Source: Actinomycetota bacterium (lineage in GTDB: Bacteria; Actinomycetota; Actinomycetes; S36-B12). From it: DNA of 43,063 nt. The notes under the pieces are model-generated. The model searched no databases, was not told where the DNA came from, and saw only the letters and a program-made list of their open reading frames with translations. The first letter of the stretch is position 1; every line of letters starts with the position of its first letter. The position numbers and the translations under genes were made by a program. Location of the stretch: positions 1 through 43,063 of the forward strand of contig WLLZ01000004.1 of NCBI GenBank assembly GCA_009700485.1. The letters are read 5' to 3'. This document shows, piece by piece, positions 28,970-37,983 of this stretch.

Positions 28970-29833
28970 ATGACGCGGAAAATGGTCGGATCGATCAAGG
29001 TGCTCCCGATCGGGCTGCTCGCGATCGGGCTCTTAGCAACCGGCCTCCTGATGAGTGGCTGCGGTTCGGGTAGCCCCATCGCGGCCGAGGTGGCACCTGG
29101 AATGAGTACTGGGGTTTCCACCGATGCAATTCCTGCCGAAGCAGCAGTTAGTGAGAACAAGGGAAATTCTGATCCGCTTAGTTCTCCGCAAGTTATCCGA
29201 ACAGCCTACGTCGATATTCGAGTTGCCGATGTTGCCGATGCCACCGCCCAAGTTATTGCTGCTACCACCTCCCGATCGGGAACTATCGATTCGCAAAATA
29301 TCAACTCGGATGGAACTTCGAGTTATGCCAACATCGTGGCGCGGGTGCCAGCGGATACTTTGGATGCCTTCGTCGCCGACCTCGGTGATCTCGGCACCGT
29401 TATCTCCGTGAGCATTACCGCCCAGGACGTCACCACCCAAGTCGTTGATCTAGATGCGCGCATTGGGGTACTGCAGACTTCCATTGACCGGCTTAAATCC
29501 TTGCAAGCTCAAGCCACTAGCGTCACCGATTTAGTTGCGGTTGAGTCTGAATTGGCCAACCGCCAGGGCGAACTTGACTCCTTAACCGCCCAGCGTGGTT
29601 ATCTTGGGCAACAAGTTGCCATGTCGACCGTGACCGTATCCCTATCGCCAATTACTGAACTCACTTCAAGTACCGCCCCTGGTTTCTTAGCCGGGTTACA
29701 GAATGGCTGGTCGGCTTTCTTGGCACTAATTGCATTCGTGATCACCAGCGCCGGCTTCTTAATTCCATTCGTTGTCATCGGCGCTATTGTTGTTATCCCG
29801 GTCATCCTCTTAGTGATGAAACGAAAGAAGTAG
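28970..29833 (+). CDS. DUF4349 domain-containing lipoprotein
   Basis: Lipobox-like GLLMSGCGSGS; RTAYVDIRVADVADATAQVIAATTSRSGTIDSQNI...DLDARIGVLQTSIDRLKSL; C-terminal TM and KRKK tail. Confidence 0.85.
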   Translation: MTRKMVGSIKVLPIGLLAIGLLATGLLMSGCGSGSPIAAEVAPGMSTGVSTDAIPAEAAVSENKGNSDPLSSPQVIRTAYVDIRVADVADATAQVIAATTSRSGTIDSQNINSDGTSSYANIVARVPADTLDAFVADLGDLGTVISVSITAQDVTTQVVDLDARIGVLQTSIDRLKSLQAQATSVTDLVAVESELANRQGELDSLTAQRGYLGQQVAMSTVTVSLSPITELTSSTAPGFLAGLQNGWSAFLALIAFVITSAGFLIPFVVIGAIVVIPVILLVMKRKK

Positions 29834-29845
29834 AAATGCTTATCG

Positions 29846-32572
29846 CTAACGGGAGTCACTAGTTAGGTCGGCGATGACAGCTCGTCCTGACTCAAGGCGC
29901 GCGACCGGGACTCGAAACGGGCTAGCCGATACGTAATCCAGCCCGGCATTGTGGAAGTAGTGGATTGACTCTGGGTCACCACCATGTTCTCCGCAGATCC
30001 CAAGTTTAAGGTCAGGGCGCGCCTGCCGGCCTTCGCGAACCGCGATATCAACTAGGCGGCCGACCCCATCTGCGTCTAGGGTCTCAAACGGTGAAATCGT
30101 TAGAACACCCTTCTCCAGATAAGCCGCGAAGAACGCCGCTTCGACATCATCTCGACTAAATCCCCAGGTGGTCTGCGTCAAGTCATTGGTGCCAAACGAG
30201 AAGAAATCTGCCACCTCCGCGATCCGATGGGCTGTTAAGGCCGCACGTGGGAGTTCGATCATCGTTCCAATCGGCATCGAGATAACGCGGCCCGCCGAGA
30301 CGCTTACCTCGGCCAACACCTGTTCGATTTCGTCACGGATGAGGAGTAATTCACGCGCTGATCCAACAAGTGGCACCATGATCTCGGGCATGGGGTTCCC
30401 CCCCGAAGCGATACGAGCAAGTGTCGCTTCGGCTAGTGCCCGCACCTGTAATGCATACAGGCCCGGCACTACCAGCCCCAATCGGACACCACGCAACCCC
30501 AGCATCGGATTCGACTCATGAAGACGATTAACAGCAACCAAAATACGATCATCATCCGCATGGTCTTCACCACGCTCCTGCGCCAGAGCGACACGCACCA
30601 TCAATTCAGCGCGATCGGTTAAGAACTCGTGTAACGGCGGGTCAAGCAGGCGCACCGTAACTGGTAGTCCGTCCATTGCTTCTAAAATCTCAATGAAGTC
30701 TTGTCGCTGTAACGGCATCAGAGCGGCAAGTGCGGCTTCGCGATCAACACCCGTCTCGGCGAGGATGACGTGCTCGATTAGCTCACGGCGCTCACCGAGA
30801 AACATATGTTCGGTGCGGCACAACCCGATGCCTTCAGCGCCGAGCAACCTTGCTCTAATAGCGTCATCTGGAGTGTCAGCATTGGCTCTCACTCGAAGCC
30901 TACGAACCTTGTCCGCGTACTTCAGTAATCGGTCAACGCACGACACCACGGCGGCGTCATCCTCACTCAAGGAAGCCAGTACCGCATCAACCCCTTCGAG
31001 CAGATAGCGCACCACCGGGGATGACGAAACCGGCAATTCACCAAGAAATACCTCACCGGTTGCACCATCCAAGGAGATGAAGTCACCCTCGCGAATTGTC
31101 CAAGACGTGCCGTCGACCGAGGTGGCCACTGCGAAACCGCCGGCTTCATCAACGACGAGCGCATCGGCTCCGCAAACCGCGGGCTTGCCCATGCCACGAG
31201 CTACTACGGCCGCATGACTGGTCTTACCGCCGCGGCTGGTCAAAATGCCAACCGCGGCAACCATGCCGGCAAGATCATCCGGGTTAGTTTCCCGGCGTAC
31301 TAAGACCACCGGGCGCCCCAACTCTGCCCAATGCACCGCAACAGCCGGGTCAAATACCGCTTGCCCGACCGCGGCACCTGGTGAGGCGGCGATCCCCATA
31401 GTGATGACGGTGCGATCACTTCCCACGGTGAGTTGTGGAACCAGTAATTGCGTTAGTTGCGCGCCGCTAACCCGCGCGAGTGCTTCATCCTCGGTGATCA
31501 AACCCTCGTCCAAGAATTCACAGGCAATTCTAAAAGCTGCGCCGGCCGTGCGTTTACCCACCCGAGTTTGCAGCATCCAAAGTTTGCCGCGCTCAACGGT
31601 GAACTCGATATCACATAGGTCGCGGTAGTGGGTCTCAAGGCGCCGCATAGTAAGCGATAATTGTTCGGCAACTTCGTGGTTTTGCACGGCCAGATCGGCC
31701 AAAGTTAAGGTATTGCGAATACCAGCGACAACGTCTTCGCCTTGGGCGTTTGGCAGGTAGTCACCGTAATGACCAGCCGATCCGGTTGCCGGGTCGCGCG
31801 TGAAAGCTACACCAGTACCTGAATCCTCCCCTTGATTACCAAAGACCATCGTGCACACGTTGACAGCTGTACCAAGGTCATTGGGGATGCGCTCACGCCG
31901 GCGATAAAGTTTGGCCCGATCTCCATTCCAGGACTCAAACACCGCGTGTACTGCGAGGTCGAGCTGCTCGCGTGGGTGCTGCGGAAACTCGCGACCGGTT
32001 TGCTCGCGAATGATGGCCTTATACTTTTCCACGAGAGCCTGCAAGGACTCAAAATCGAGGGCGCTTTCATTTTGGACGCCCGCGGCATGGACCGCCGCTT
32101 CAAGCTCGTTTGCGAAGAATTTCGGCTCGACGCCAAGCACGGTGCGGCCAAACATGGAAATCAGCCGGCGATAAGAATCCCACGCAAAGCGGGCATCTCC
32201 CGAGATGGCCACCAAACCTTTGACGGAAGCGTCATTTAGGCCAACATTGAGAATGGTGTCCATCATGCCCGGCATCGAGAACACCGCACCTGATCTCACC
32301 GAGACAAGGAGTGGATCATGGACATCACCAAGTCGTCGATTTAGGTGGTCTTCGAGGCGTCGCAGGGCCGCCGTCACTTGCACTCGCAAGTTGGCCGGCT
32401 CTTCGTTATTGAGCAGGAACCACCGGCAGGCATCAGTGGTAATGGTGAAACCAGGGGGCACTGGCAACCCGAGGCGCGTCATCTCTGCAAGATTTGCACC
32501 CTTACCGCCCAAGAGATCCTTTTGTTCACGACCGCCCTCGGTGAAATCAAATACGTACCGGATTTCAGCCAT
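29846..32572 (-). CDS. ppdK: Pyruvate, phosphate dikinase
   Basis: YVFDFTEGGREQKDLLGGKGANLAEMTRLGLPVPPGFTITT...SGAVFSMPGMMDTILNVGLND...LTSRGGKTSHAAVVARGMGKPAVCG. Confidence 0.95.
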   Translation of the reverse strand: MAEIRYVFDFTEGGREQKDLLGGKGANLAEMTRLGLPVPPGFTITTDACRWFLLNNEEPANLRVQVTAALRRLEDHLNRRLGDVHDPLLVSVRSGAVFSMPGMMDTILNVGLNDASVKGLVAISGDARFAWDSYRRLISMFGRTVLGVEPKFFANELEAAVHAAGVQNESALDFESLQALVEKYKAIIREQTGREFPQHPREQLDLAVHAVFESWNGDRAKLYRRRERIPNDLGTAVNVCTMVFGNQGEDSGTGVAFTRDPATGSAGHYGDYLPNAQGEDVVAGIRNTLTLADLAVQNHEVAEQLSLTMRRLETHYRDLCDIEFTVERGKLWMLQTRVGKRTAGAAFRIACEFLDEGLITEDEALARVSGAQLTQLLVPQLTVGSDRTVITMGIAASPGAAVGQAVFDPAVAVHWAELGRPVVLVRRETNPDDLAGMVAAVGILTSRGGKTSHAAVVARGMGKPAVCGADALVVDEAGGFAVATSVDGTSWTIREGDFISLDGATGEVFLGELPVSSSPVVRYLLEGVDAVLASLSEDDAAVVSCVDRLLKYADKVRRLRVRANADTPDDAIRARLLGAEGIGLCRTEHMFLGERRELIEHVILAETGVDREAALAALMPLQRQDFIEILEAMDGLPVTVRLLDPPLHEFLTDRAELMVRVALAQERGEDHADDDRILVAVNRLHESNPMLGLRGVRLGLVVPGLYALQVRALAEATLARIASGGNPMPEIMVPLVGSARELLLIRDEIEQVLAEVSVSAGRVISMPIGTMIELPRAALTAHRIAEVADFFSFGTNDLTQTTWGFSRDDVEAAFFAAYLEKGVLTISPFETLDADGVGRLVDIAVREGRQARPDLKLGICGEHGGDPESIHYFHNAGLDYVSASPFRVPVARLESGRAVIADLTSDSR

Positions 32573-32574
32573 GA

Positions 32575-32679
32575 TCAGCTCACGAACTCTAGTCTGGCCT
32601 TAGTTAAAGTGGTTCCGTAAGTGAACTGAATAGCAGTGGCGATAACTGCACCAACTGCCAAGCGGTTTACGGACCTCAT
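32575..32679 (-). CDS. Candidate small ORF (34 aa) directly upstream of ppdK
   Basis: ATG with SD-like aaaggg 6 nt upstream; MRSVNRLAVGAVIATAIQFTYGTTLTKARLEFVS; stop 2 nt before the ppdK ATG. Confidence 0.4.
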   Translation of the reverse strand: MRSVNRLAVGAVIATAIQFTYGTTLTKARLEFVS

Positions 32680-32819
32680 TTTGCGCCCTTTCACGTTGTT
32701 GATGACAACTTATCGCCCGCCGTGGATCGTCAACGCACTCAGCATACAAAATATATGGCCCCGGGGCGCAAGGGTTAGCTCGCAGCAGGTGCCCGATCCT
32801 TCAACCTGCTGAAACCGTC

Positions 32820-32844
32820 AAAAAACCGTCCAGAAGTGACGGTT
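32820..32844 (-). terminator. Intrinsic-terminator-like hairpin at the end of the 31-bp repeat block
   Basis: Minus strand AACCGTC-ACTTCTG-GACGGTT-TTTT. Confidence 0.5.
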
Positions 32845-32940
32845 CGAGCAGGTACAAGGCCACACCAAGACAGTTCGAGCAGGTACAAGGCCACACCGTG
32901 ACGGTTCGAGCAGGTACAAGGCCCCACGGTGACGGTGCAG
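32838..32940. repeat. 31-bp tandem direct repeat, 3 copies plus a 10-nt partial
   Basis: GACGGTTCGAGCAGGTACAAGGCCACACCAA / GACAGTTCGAGCAGGTACAAGGCCACACCGT / GACGGTTCGAGCAGGTACAAGGCCCCACGGT / GACGGTGCAG. Confidence 0.95.
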
Positions 32941-33092
32941 CCGAATACCCCCATGTGAGTACCGCCCACCGAGTGCCGCCCACTAAGAGTGGGATCTGCA
33001 TCCGCGGATCGCCTAACTTCAGGTGGTTGTGCTGGTTATGGGTATCGTTGGCCACTTCGAAGCTACTTCGAACCAAACGAAAAGGAGTTCCA

Positions 33093-33917
33093 ATGCACCT
33101 CGTACCAAATCTGATCATGAACGACGGGCGAGCGATCCCGCAGATCGGGTTTGGGGTTTGGCAGGTACCCGATGATCAGGTGACCGCGGCAACCTTGGAG
33201 GCATTTGCGGCCGGATACCGCCACGTCGATACGGCAGCTATCTACGAAAATGAACGCGGGGTGGGCGAAGCGATCGCACGCTATGGCTTACCGCGTGATG
33301 ACATCTTCTTGACCACTAAAGTCTGGAACACCGACCATGGGTATGACCAGACCATGCGCGCCTTCGATAAGAGCGTGGCCCTCCTCGGAGTCTCTGAAGT
33401 GGATCTTTATCTTGTGCACTGGCCTGCGCCGGCCACTGGCGATTACTTAGAGACCTGGCGGGCAGTTGTGCAACTGCAGTCTGAGGGCCGCGCTAGATCA
33501 ATTGGGGTATCTAACTTTCACCAGGAGCAGCTAGCGCACATAATTGCCGAGACCGGTGTGGTGCCGGCCGTTGACCAAATTGAGTTGCATCCGTGGCTGC
33601 CCCAGACTCCACTCAGGGCGCTTGCCTCCGATCTCGGAATGTTGATCGAGGCTTGGAGTCCACTGGCGTCCGGCGAATTGATAAACAATCCGGTCATTGG
33701 AGTTATCGCCACTGAACACCAAAAGAGCATTGCCCAGGTGATGATTCGCTGGCATCTTCAGTTAGGAAACGTGGTCTTACCGAAATCAGTAACTCCGGCT
33801 CGTATCCGTGAAAATATTGATGTCTTCGACTTTGAACTGACGCCGGAAAACATGGCGACAATCAGCTCACTTGAGAATGGTCACCGCACCGGCCCGAACC
33901 CCGACGAGTTCATGTAG
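33093..33917 (+). CDS. Aldo/keto reductase (2,5-didehydrogluconate reductase-like)
   Basis: MHLVPNLIMNDGRAIPQIGFGVWQVPDDQ...GYRHVDTAAIYENERGVGEAI...VDLYLVHWPAP...SIGVSNFHQEQL; SD aaaggag. Confidence 0.92.
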   Translation: MHLVPNLIMNDGRAIPQIGFGVWQVPDDQVTAATLEAFAAGYRHVDTAAIYENERGVGEAIARYGLPRDDIFLTTKVWNTDHGYDQTMRAFDKSVALLGVSEVDLYLVHWPAPATGDYLETWRAVVQLQSEGRARSIGVSNFHQEQLAHIIAETGVVPAVDQIELHPWLPQTPLRALASDLGMLIEAWSPLASGELINNPVIGVIATEHQKSIAQVMIRWHLQLGNVVLPKSVTPARIRENIDVFDFELTPENMATISSLENGHRTGPNPDEFM

Positions 33918-33927
33918 TGATTGGTGG

Positions 33928-35148
33928 CTACACCCGCCAGGAGAGTTCCAGTGACCCCGGCCGCCTAAATGCGAAACCAGCCGGCGGTACCGCGGCTACC
34001 AAGGTGAGATTGGGTAACCGGCTGAGCAGTTTGTCAACCGCTATGGCAGTTTGGGTTCGAGCTAGGTGCACTCCAAGGCAATGGTGTTTACCCGCGGAAA
34101 AACCTAAGCCGTGTTTGGCGTTGGTCCGATGAATATCGAAGGTGAGTGGGTCAACGAAAACCGCAGGATCGCGGTTGACGGCGATAACCGAGATCCCAAC
34201 AAACTCGCCAGCTTCGATAGTGACCCCGCAGGCGGTAAATGGTCTACCCATCCACCTCTCGATGAAGGCAACCGGTGGAATAAGTCGAATCGCTTCGTCA
34301 ACAGCACCCGGTATTAGACTTCGATCGGCTAAACACTGCGACAAGGCATCAGGGTGGGTAAGAAGCAAGAGGAGAGTTGACATCACCGAGGCTTGTATTG
34401 TCTCAACGGCCCCGAACATCACCACCCGAAGCTGCGCTACCACCTCTTCATCGGACAGTTCGTTGTCCGAGCTCGCCAAAACTTCATTTGTCAATGATGC
34501 GGCGCCCGACGACCGATGAGCGTTTAGGCCGGCGAGTAGCAGTTTGTCCAACTGCTCCCTAGCTAAGTCGGCCCGCTTAACCGGCTCAGGGTCACCGTCA
34601 TAAACCATAGCGGCGGCAAAATCTGCGTAATAGGCGTCGATTTTGGCACTCTCGCCAAGTGGTAGCCCTATAACGTGACCGGCAACGGCGACGGCAAACT
34701 CTGCAGCGAAAGCTGAATGTAATTCCGCTTTACCTTCTTCAACAAACCGATCAATTAGCGCATCCGCCTGCCCCCGAATGAAATCACCGAAGGCATGTTC
34801 GGCCTCACGGGCGCGAAAAGGGCGCTCGAATGGCGCTCGGAGTCGATCATGTGCGGGTGCATCGACCGTAAGCATCATTTTCCCTAGTGAGGCGCGCACC
34901 ATATTTTCGGATACCTCGACGGTTGCACCAGCTTTTGGCAGCAACATCTCGCGGGCACCATCACGACTGGTGATCAGCCAGCCGCCCAGGACTGGAAGCC
35001 AAGTTACCGGCTCCTGCTCCCGTAAACGATCAAGTACGTGCTCGCGACCCGCATCTTGGAGATCTTCCATAGTGATCAACGCACCAGCTGGAAATTGCAA
35101 CTGCCTAAGCACGTTCGCACCGTCAGCTACCTGAGCCTGTGAAATCAT
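33928..35148 (-). CDS. Cytochrome P450
   Basis: Heme ligand loop FSAGKHHCLGVHLAR; ExxR-type VDEAIRLIPP; I-helix-like FGAVETIQAS. Confidence 0.93.
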   Translation of the reverse strand: MISQAQVADGANVLRQLQFPAGALITMEDLQDAGREHVLDRLREQEPVTWLPVLGGWLITSRDGAREMLLPKAGATVEVSENMVRASLGKMMLTVDAPAHDRLRAPFERPFRAREAEHAFGDFIRGQADALIDRFVEEGKAELHSAFAAEFAVAVAGHVIGLPLGESAKIDAYYADFAAAMVYDGDPEPVKRADLAREQLDKLLLAGLNAHRSSGAASLTNEVLASSDNELSDEEVVAQLRVVMFGAVETIQASVMSTLLLLLTHPDALSQCLADRSLIPGAVDEAIRLIPPVAFIERWMGRPFTACGVTIEAGEFVGISVIAVNRDPAVFVDPLTFDIHRTNAKHGLGFSAGKHHCLGVHLARTQTAIAVDKLLSRLPNLTLVAAVPPAGFAFRRPGSLELSWRV

Positions 35149-35216
35149 TCCGCACGACCTAACTATGCACTTACTGTGCTTAAATAACCAATGCGCTAAT
35201 GGACCTTATGTCAGCA

Positions 35217-36254
35217 CTAAGGAATAAGGGATTGCGCCCCCCACAAATTAATGTCGGCGTCTATCGCGTAATTATCTATTTCAGCAAGTTCGGCCTCAGA
35301 AAATTTCAGGTTATCGACAGCGCTTGCGGTTTCAACCAGTTGGCGCACGCTACTGGCGCCCAATAACGTTGTTGTCACTCGCTCATCGCGAAGTGTCCAA
35401 GCCACCGCAAGTTGTGCTAGCGACTGGCCGCGGCGCTCTGCAATTGCGGCCAATGCCCGCACCCGATCAATATTTCCTTCTGTTAGGTGAGAGTCGAACA
35501 AACTCTTACCCGCAGCGGCCCGTGAATCAGCGGGCACACCCTCTAGGTATCTATTAGTCAATAATCCTTGGGCAAGAGGACTGAAGGTAATGCAGCCCGC
35601 TCCGACCTCTTGCAACACGTCAAGCAAGCCATCTTCTAGCCACCTATTGAACATTGAGTATGAAGGCTGATGGATCAGCAATGGGGTGCCAAGGTCGGCA
35701 AGAATACGCGCTGCCGCCAAGGTGCGAGAGGGTGAGTAGGAAGAGATTCCAACATAAAGTGCCTTGCCTTGCTGGACAGCAGAATGAAGGGCCCCCATTG
35801 ACTCCTCAATGGGCGTATCGGCATCGGGTCGATGGTGATAAAAAATGTCCACATAGTCCAGCCCCAACCGGGCGAGGCTTTGGTCAAGGCTGGCAAGCAG
35901 GTATTTGCGCGAACCCAGATCCCCATAAGGCCCAGGCCACATATCCCATCCAGCTTTACTAGAGATCACCAGCTCATCGCGCAGGCCCGAAAAATCATCA
36001 CGCAAAATCTGTCCAACATTAAATTCAGCAGAACCTGCCGGGGGGCCGTAGTTGTTAGCTAAGTCGAAATGGTTTATCCCTAGATCAAAAGCACGTTGCA
36101 TGATTGCGCGCTGCGTCTCTCGCGGTTTATCGTCACCGAAATTGTGCCAAAACCCAAGTGAAATAGCCGGTAGCTGCAGGCCACTTACGCCGGTTCTCCG
36201 GTAAGGCATCCGACCGTCATAGCGCGCAGGATCTGGTAGATAAATACCTGACAT
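35217..36254 (-). CDS. Aldo/keto reductase (YghZ/MgrA-like)
   Basis: MPYRRTGVSGLQLPAISLGFWHNFGDDKPRETQRAIMQRAFDLGINHFDLANNYGPPAGSAE...YVDIFYHHRPD. Confidence 0.92.
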   Translation of the reverse strand: MSGIYLPDPARYDGRMPYRRTGVSGLQLPAISLGFWHNFGDDKPRETQRAIMQRAFDLGINHFDLANNYGPPAGSAEFNVGQILRDDFSGLRDELVISSKAGWDMWPGPYGDLGSRKYLLASLDQSLARLGLDYVDIFYHHRPDADTPIEESMGALHSAVQQGKALYVGISSYSPSRTLAAARILADLGTPLLIHQPSYSMFNRWLEDGLLDVLQEVGAGCITFSPLAQGLLTNRYLEGVPADSRAAAGKSLFDSHLTEGNIDRVRALAAIAERRGQSLAQLAVAWTLRDERVTTTLLGASSVRQLVETASAVDNLKFSEAELAEIDNYAIDADINLWGAQSLIP

Positions 36255-36257
36255 GAC

Positions 36258-36788
36258 TTACGGAATCAACTCCCGGGCATCGATATTCTCCTGCGGAAGC
36301 GCGTAACCAGTGCTCGCGCACTGAGCCTCAACCCGGTTGGCCTGCAAGGTAAGGCGCTTCTTTTGCATTTTCGACAAGGAGTCGATTCCATCTTTCTTGC
36401 CAAACTTGTCCAATAGTGTTTGCATTTTCTCGGCGTTCGTGAGCACTTGCTGTTTTAATTCACCCGAGTTCGCCGCATCGCCGGCGGTTGCTGTTAGGTC
36501 AGTGACAAGTTGTTGATATTCAACCAGCAACGCTCGGCGCTCCTTTCTATTCAGATCTTTGACACCGGCGGCGACGGTGCTGCGGAGAAGATCCAACTGG
36601 AAATAGGTCTCGCAAGTTGCCTGCGCATCGAAGGAAACGACAGCATCTGCGCTCGGGGCGGCCAACGCCGAAGACAGGCTCGGAGCAGGGACGGCTTCCG
36701 GCTCAGACGAGCATGCGGCCAAGAACAATGCACTCGCAAGTACAACCGGTACTAGCACTCTGGCTTTAACTGCTGCCTTTACCCACAT
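36258..36788 (-). CDS. Putative lipoprotein of unknown function
   Basis: Lipobox VVLASALFLAACSS; SD gaaggga upstream. Confidence 0.7.
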   Translation of the reverse strand: MWVKAAVKARVLVPVVLASALFLAACSSEPEAVPAPSLSSALAAPSADAVVSFDAQATCETYFQLDLLRSTVAAGVKDLNRKERRALLVEYQQLVTDLTATAGDAANSGELKQQVLTNAEKMQTLLDKFGKKDGIDSLSKMQKKRLTLQANRVEAQCASTGYALPQENIDARELIP

Positions 36789-36912
36789 TTTCGCTCCCTT
36801 CGCAGCGGCGCCGAAAGATCGCCCCCATCTGCCATAACCTTACGCGAAACTGCTACATTTCGGGAGGCCAAATCCCTAGAAAGTACTCCTAAAGAGAAGA
36901 TAGCCTCCTGCC

Positions 36913-37983
36913 GTGACCGCGAAAAATGCTGATGCCGCGGTTCTGGGTAAATTGTCACTGTTGGACCGGTTCTTGCCGGTCTGGATTCTCGTGGCCATGG
37001 CAATGGGCCTGGGGCTAGGAAAATTGGTCCCGGGCATTCAATCAGCCCTTGACTCGGTGAGTATCGGCCAAACCTCATTGCCAATTGCCCTCGGCCTAAT
37101 GCTGATGATGTATCCGGTACTCGCCAAAGTTCGATACGAGGAGATGGGGCATGTGGCCGGGGATCGCCGGTTGCTTTGGCTTTCACTGCTGCTTAACTGG
37201 GTGATCGGCCCGGCCTTGATGTTCGTGCTCGCCTGGACTTTCTTACCAGATCAGCCAGCATTTCGTACCGGACTAATCGTTATCGGTCTGGCTCGATGTA
37301 TCGCCATGGTGCTGATCTGGAATGACCTCGCCTGTGGCGATAGCGAGGCAGCCGCGTTACTAGTTGCGATCAACTCTGTATTCCAAATTCTTGCCTACGC
37401 GCTACTCGGAACATTTTATCTGAAGATTCTGCCAGGCTGGCTCGGCCTTGATACCCAAGATGTGCAATTTTCAACTTGGGATATCACCAAAGCCGTACTT
37501 ATCTTCCTTGGTATCCCCTTGGTCGCCGGCTATCTGACCAGGCGCATCGGATTAAGGGCTAAAGGCCGCGTTTGGTACGAGCAGAAATTCATCCCACGTA
37601 TTAGTCCATTTGCCTTATACGGGCTGCTTTTCACGATCATCATTATGTTCGCGCTGCAGGGGGATGCGATAATCAGCAGCCCTATTTCAGTTCTTAATAT
37701 TGCTATCCCGCTGCTTGTCTACTTCATAATCATGTGGGGTGTTTCATTCTTCCTTGGGATCAAGAGCAAACTCGGCTACCCCAAGACCGCCACTTTGGCA
37801 TTTACCGCGGCCGGCAATAACTTCGAACTCGCTATTGCCGTCTCAGTCGGTGTTTGGGGTGTCACGTCAGGGCAAGCCTTAGCTGGCGTCATCGGGCCAC
37901 TGATCGAGGTACCGGCGTTAGTCGCCTTGGTTTATGTGTCGCTATGGCTGATGCGCCGATTGACAGAAAAGCGAACTAGTTGA
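36913..37983 (+). CDS. ACR3-type arsenite efflux transporter (BASS superfamily)
   Basis: LSLLDRFLPVWILVAMAMGLGLGKLVPG...LMLMMYPVLAKVRYEEM...LARCIAMVLIWNDLACGDSEAAALLVAINSVFQILAYALLG. Confidence 0.9.
   Translation: MTAKNADAAVLGKLSLLDRFLPVWILVAMAMGLGLGKLVPGIQSALDSVSIGQTSLPIALGLMLMMYPVLAKVRYEEMGHVAGDRRLLWLSLLLNWVIGPALMFVLAWTFLPDQPAFRTGLIVIGLARCIAMVLIWNDLACGDSEAAALLVAINSVFQILAYALLGTFYLKILPGWLGLDTQDVQFSTWDITKAVLIFLGIPLVAGYLTRRIGLRAKGRVWYEQKFIPRISPFALYGLLFTIIIMFALQGDAIISSPISVLNIAIPLLVYFIIMWGVSFFLGIKSKLGYPKTATLAFTAAGNNFELAIAVSVGVWGVTSGQALAGVIGPLIEVPALVALVYVSLWLMRRLTEKRTS

Noticed and set aside
32838-32940. CRISPR array
   Set aside because: Units are directly contiguous (31-bp period) with no unique spacers and no cas genes nearby.
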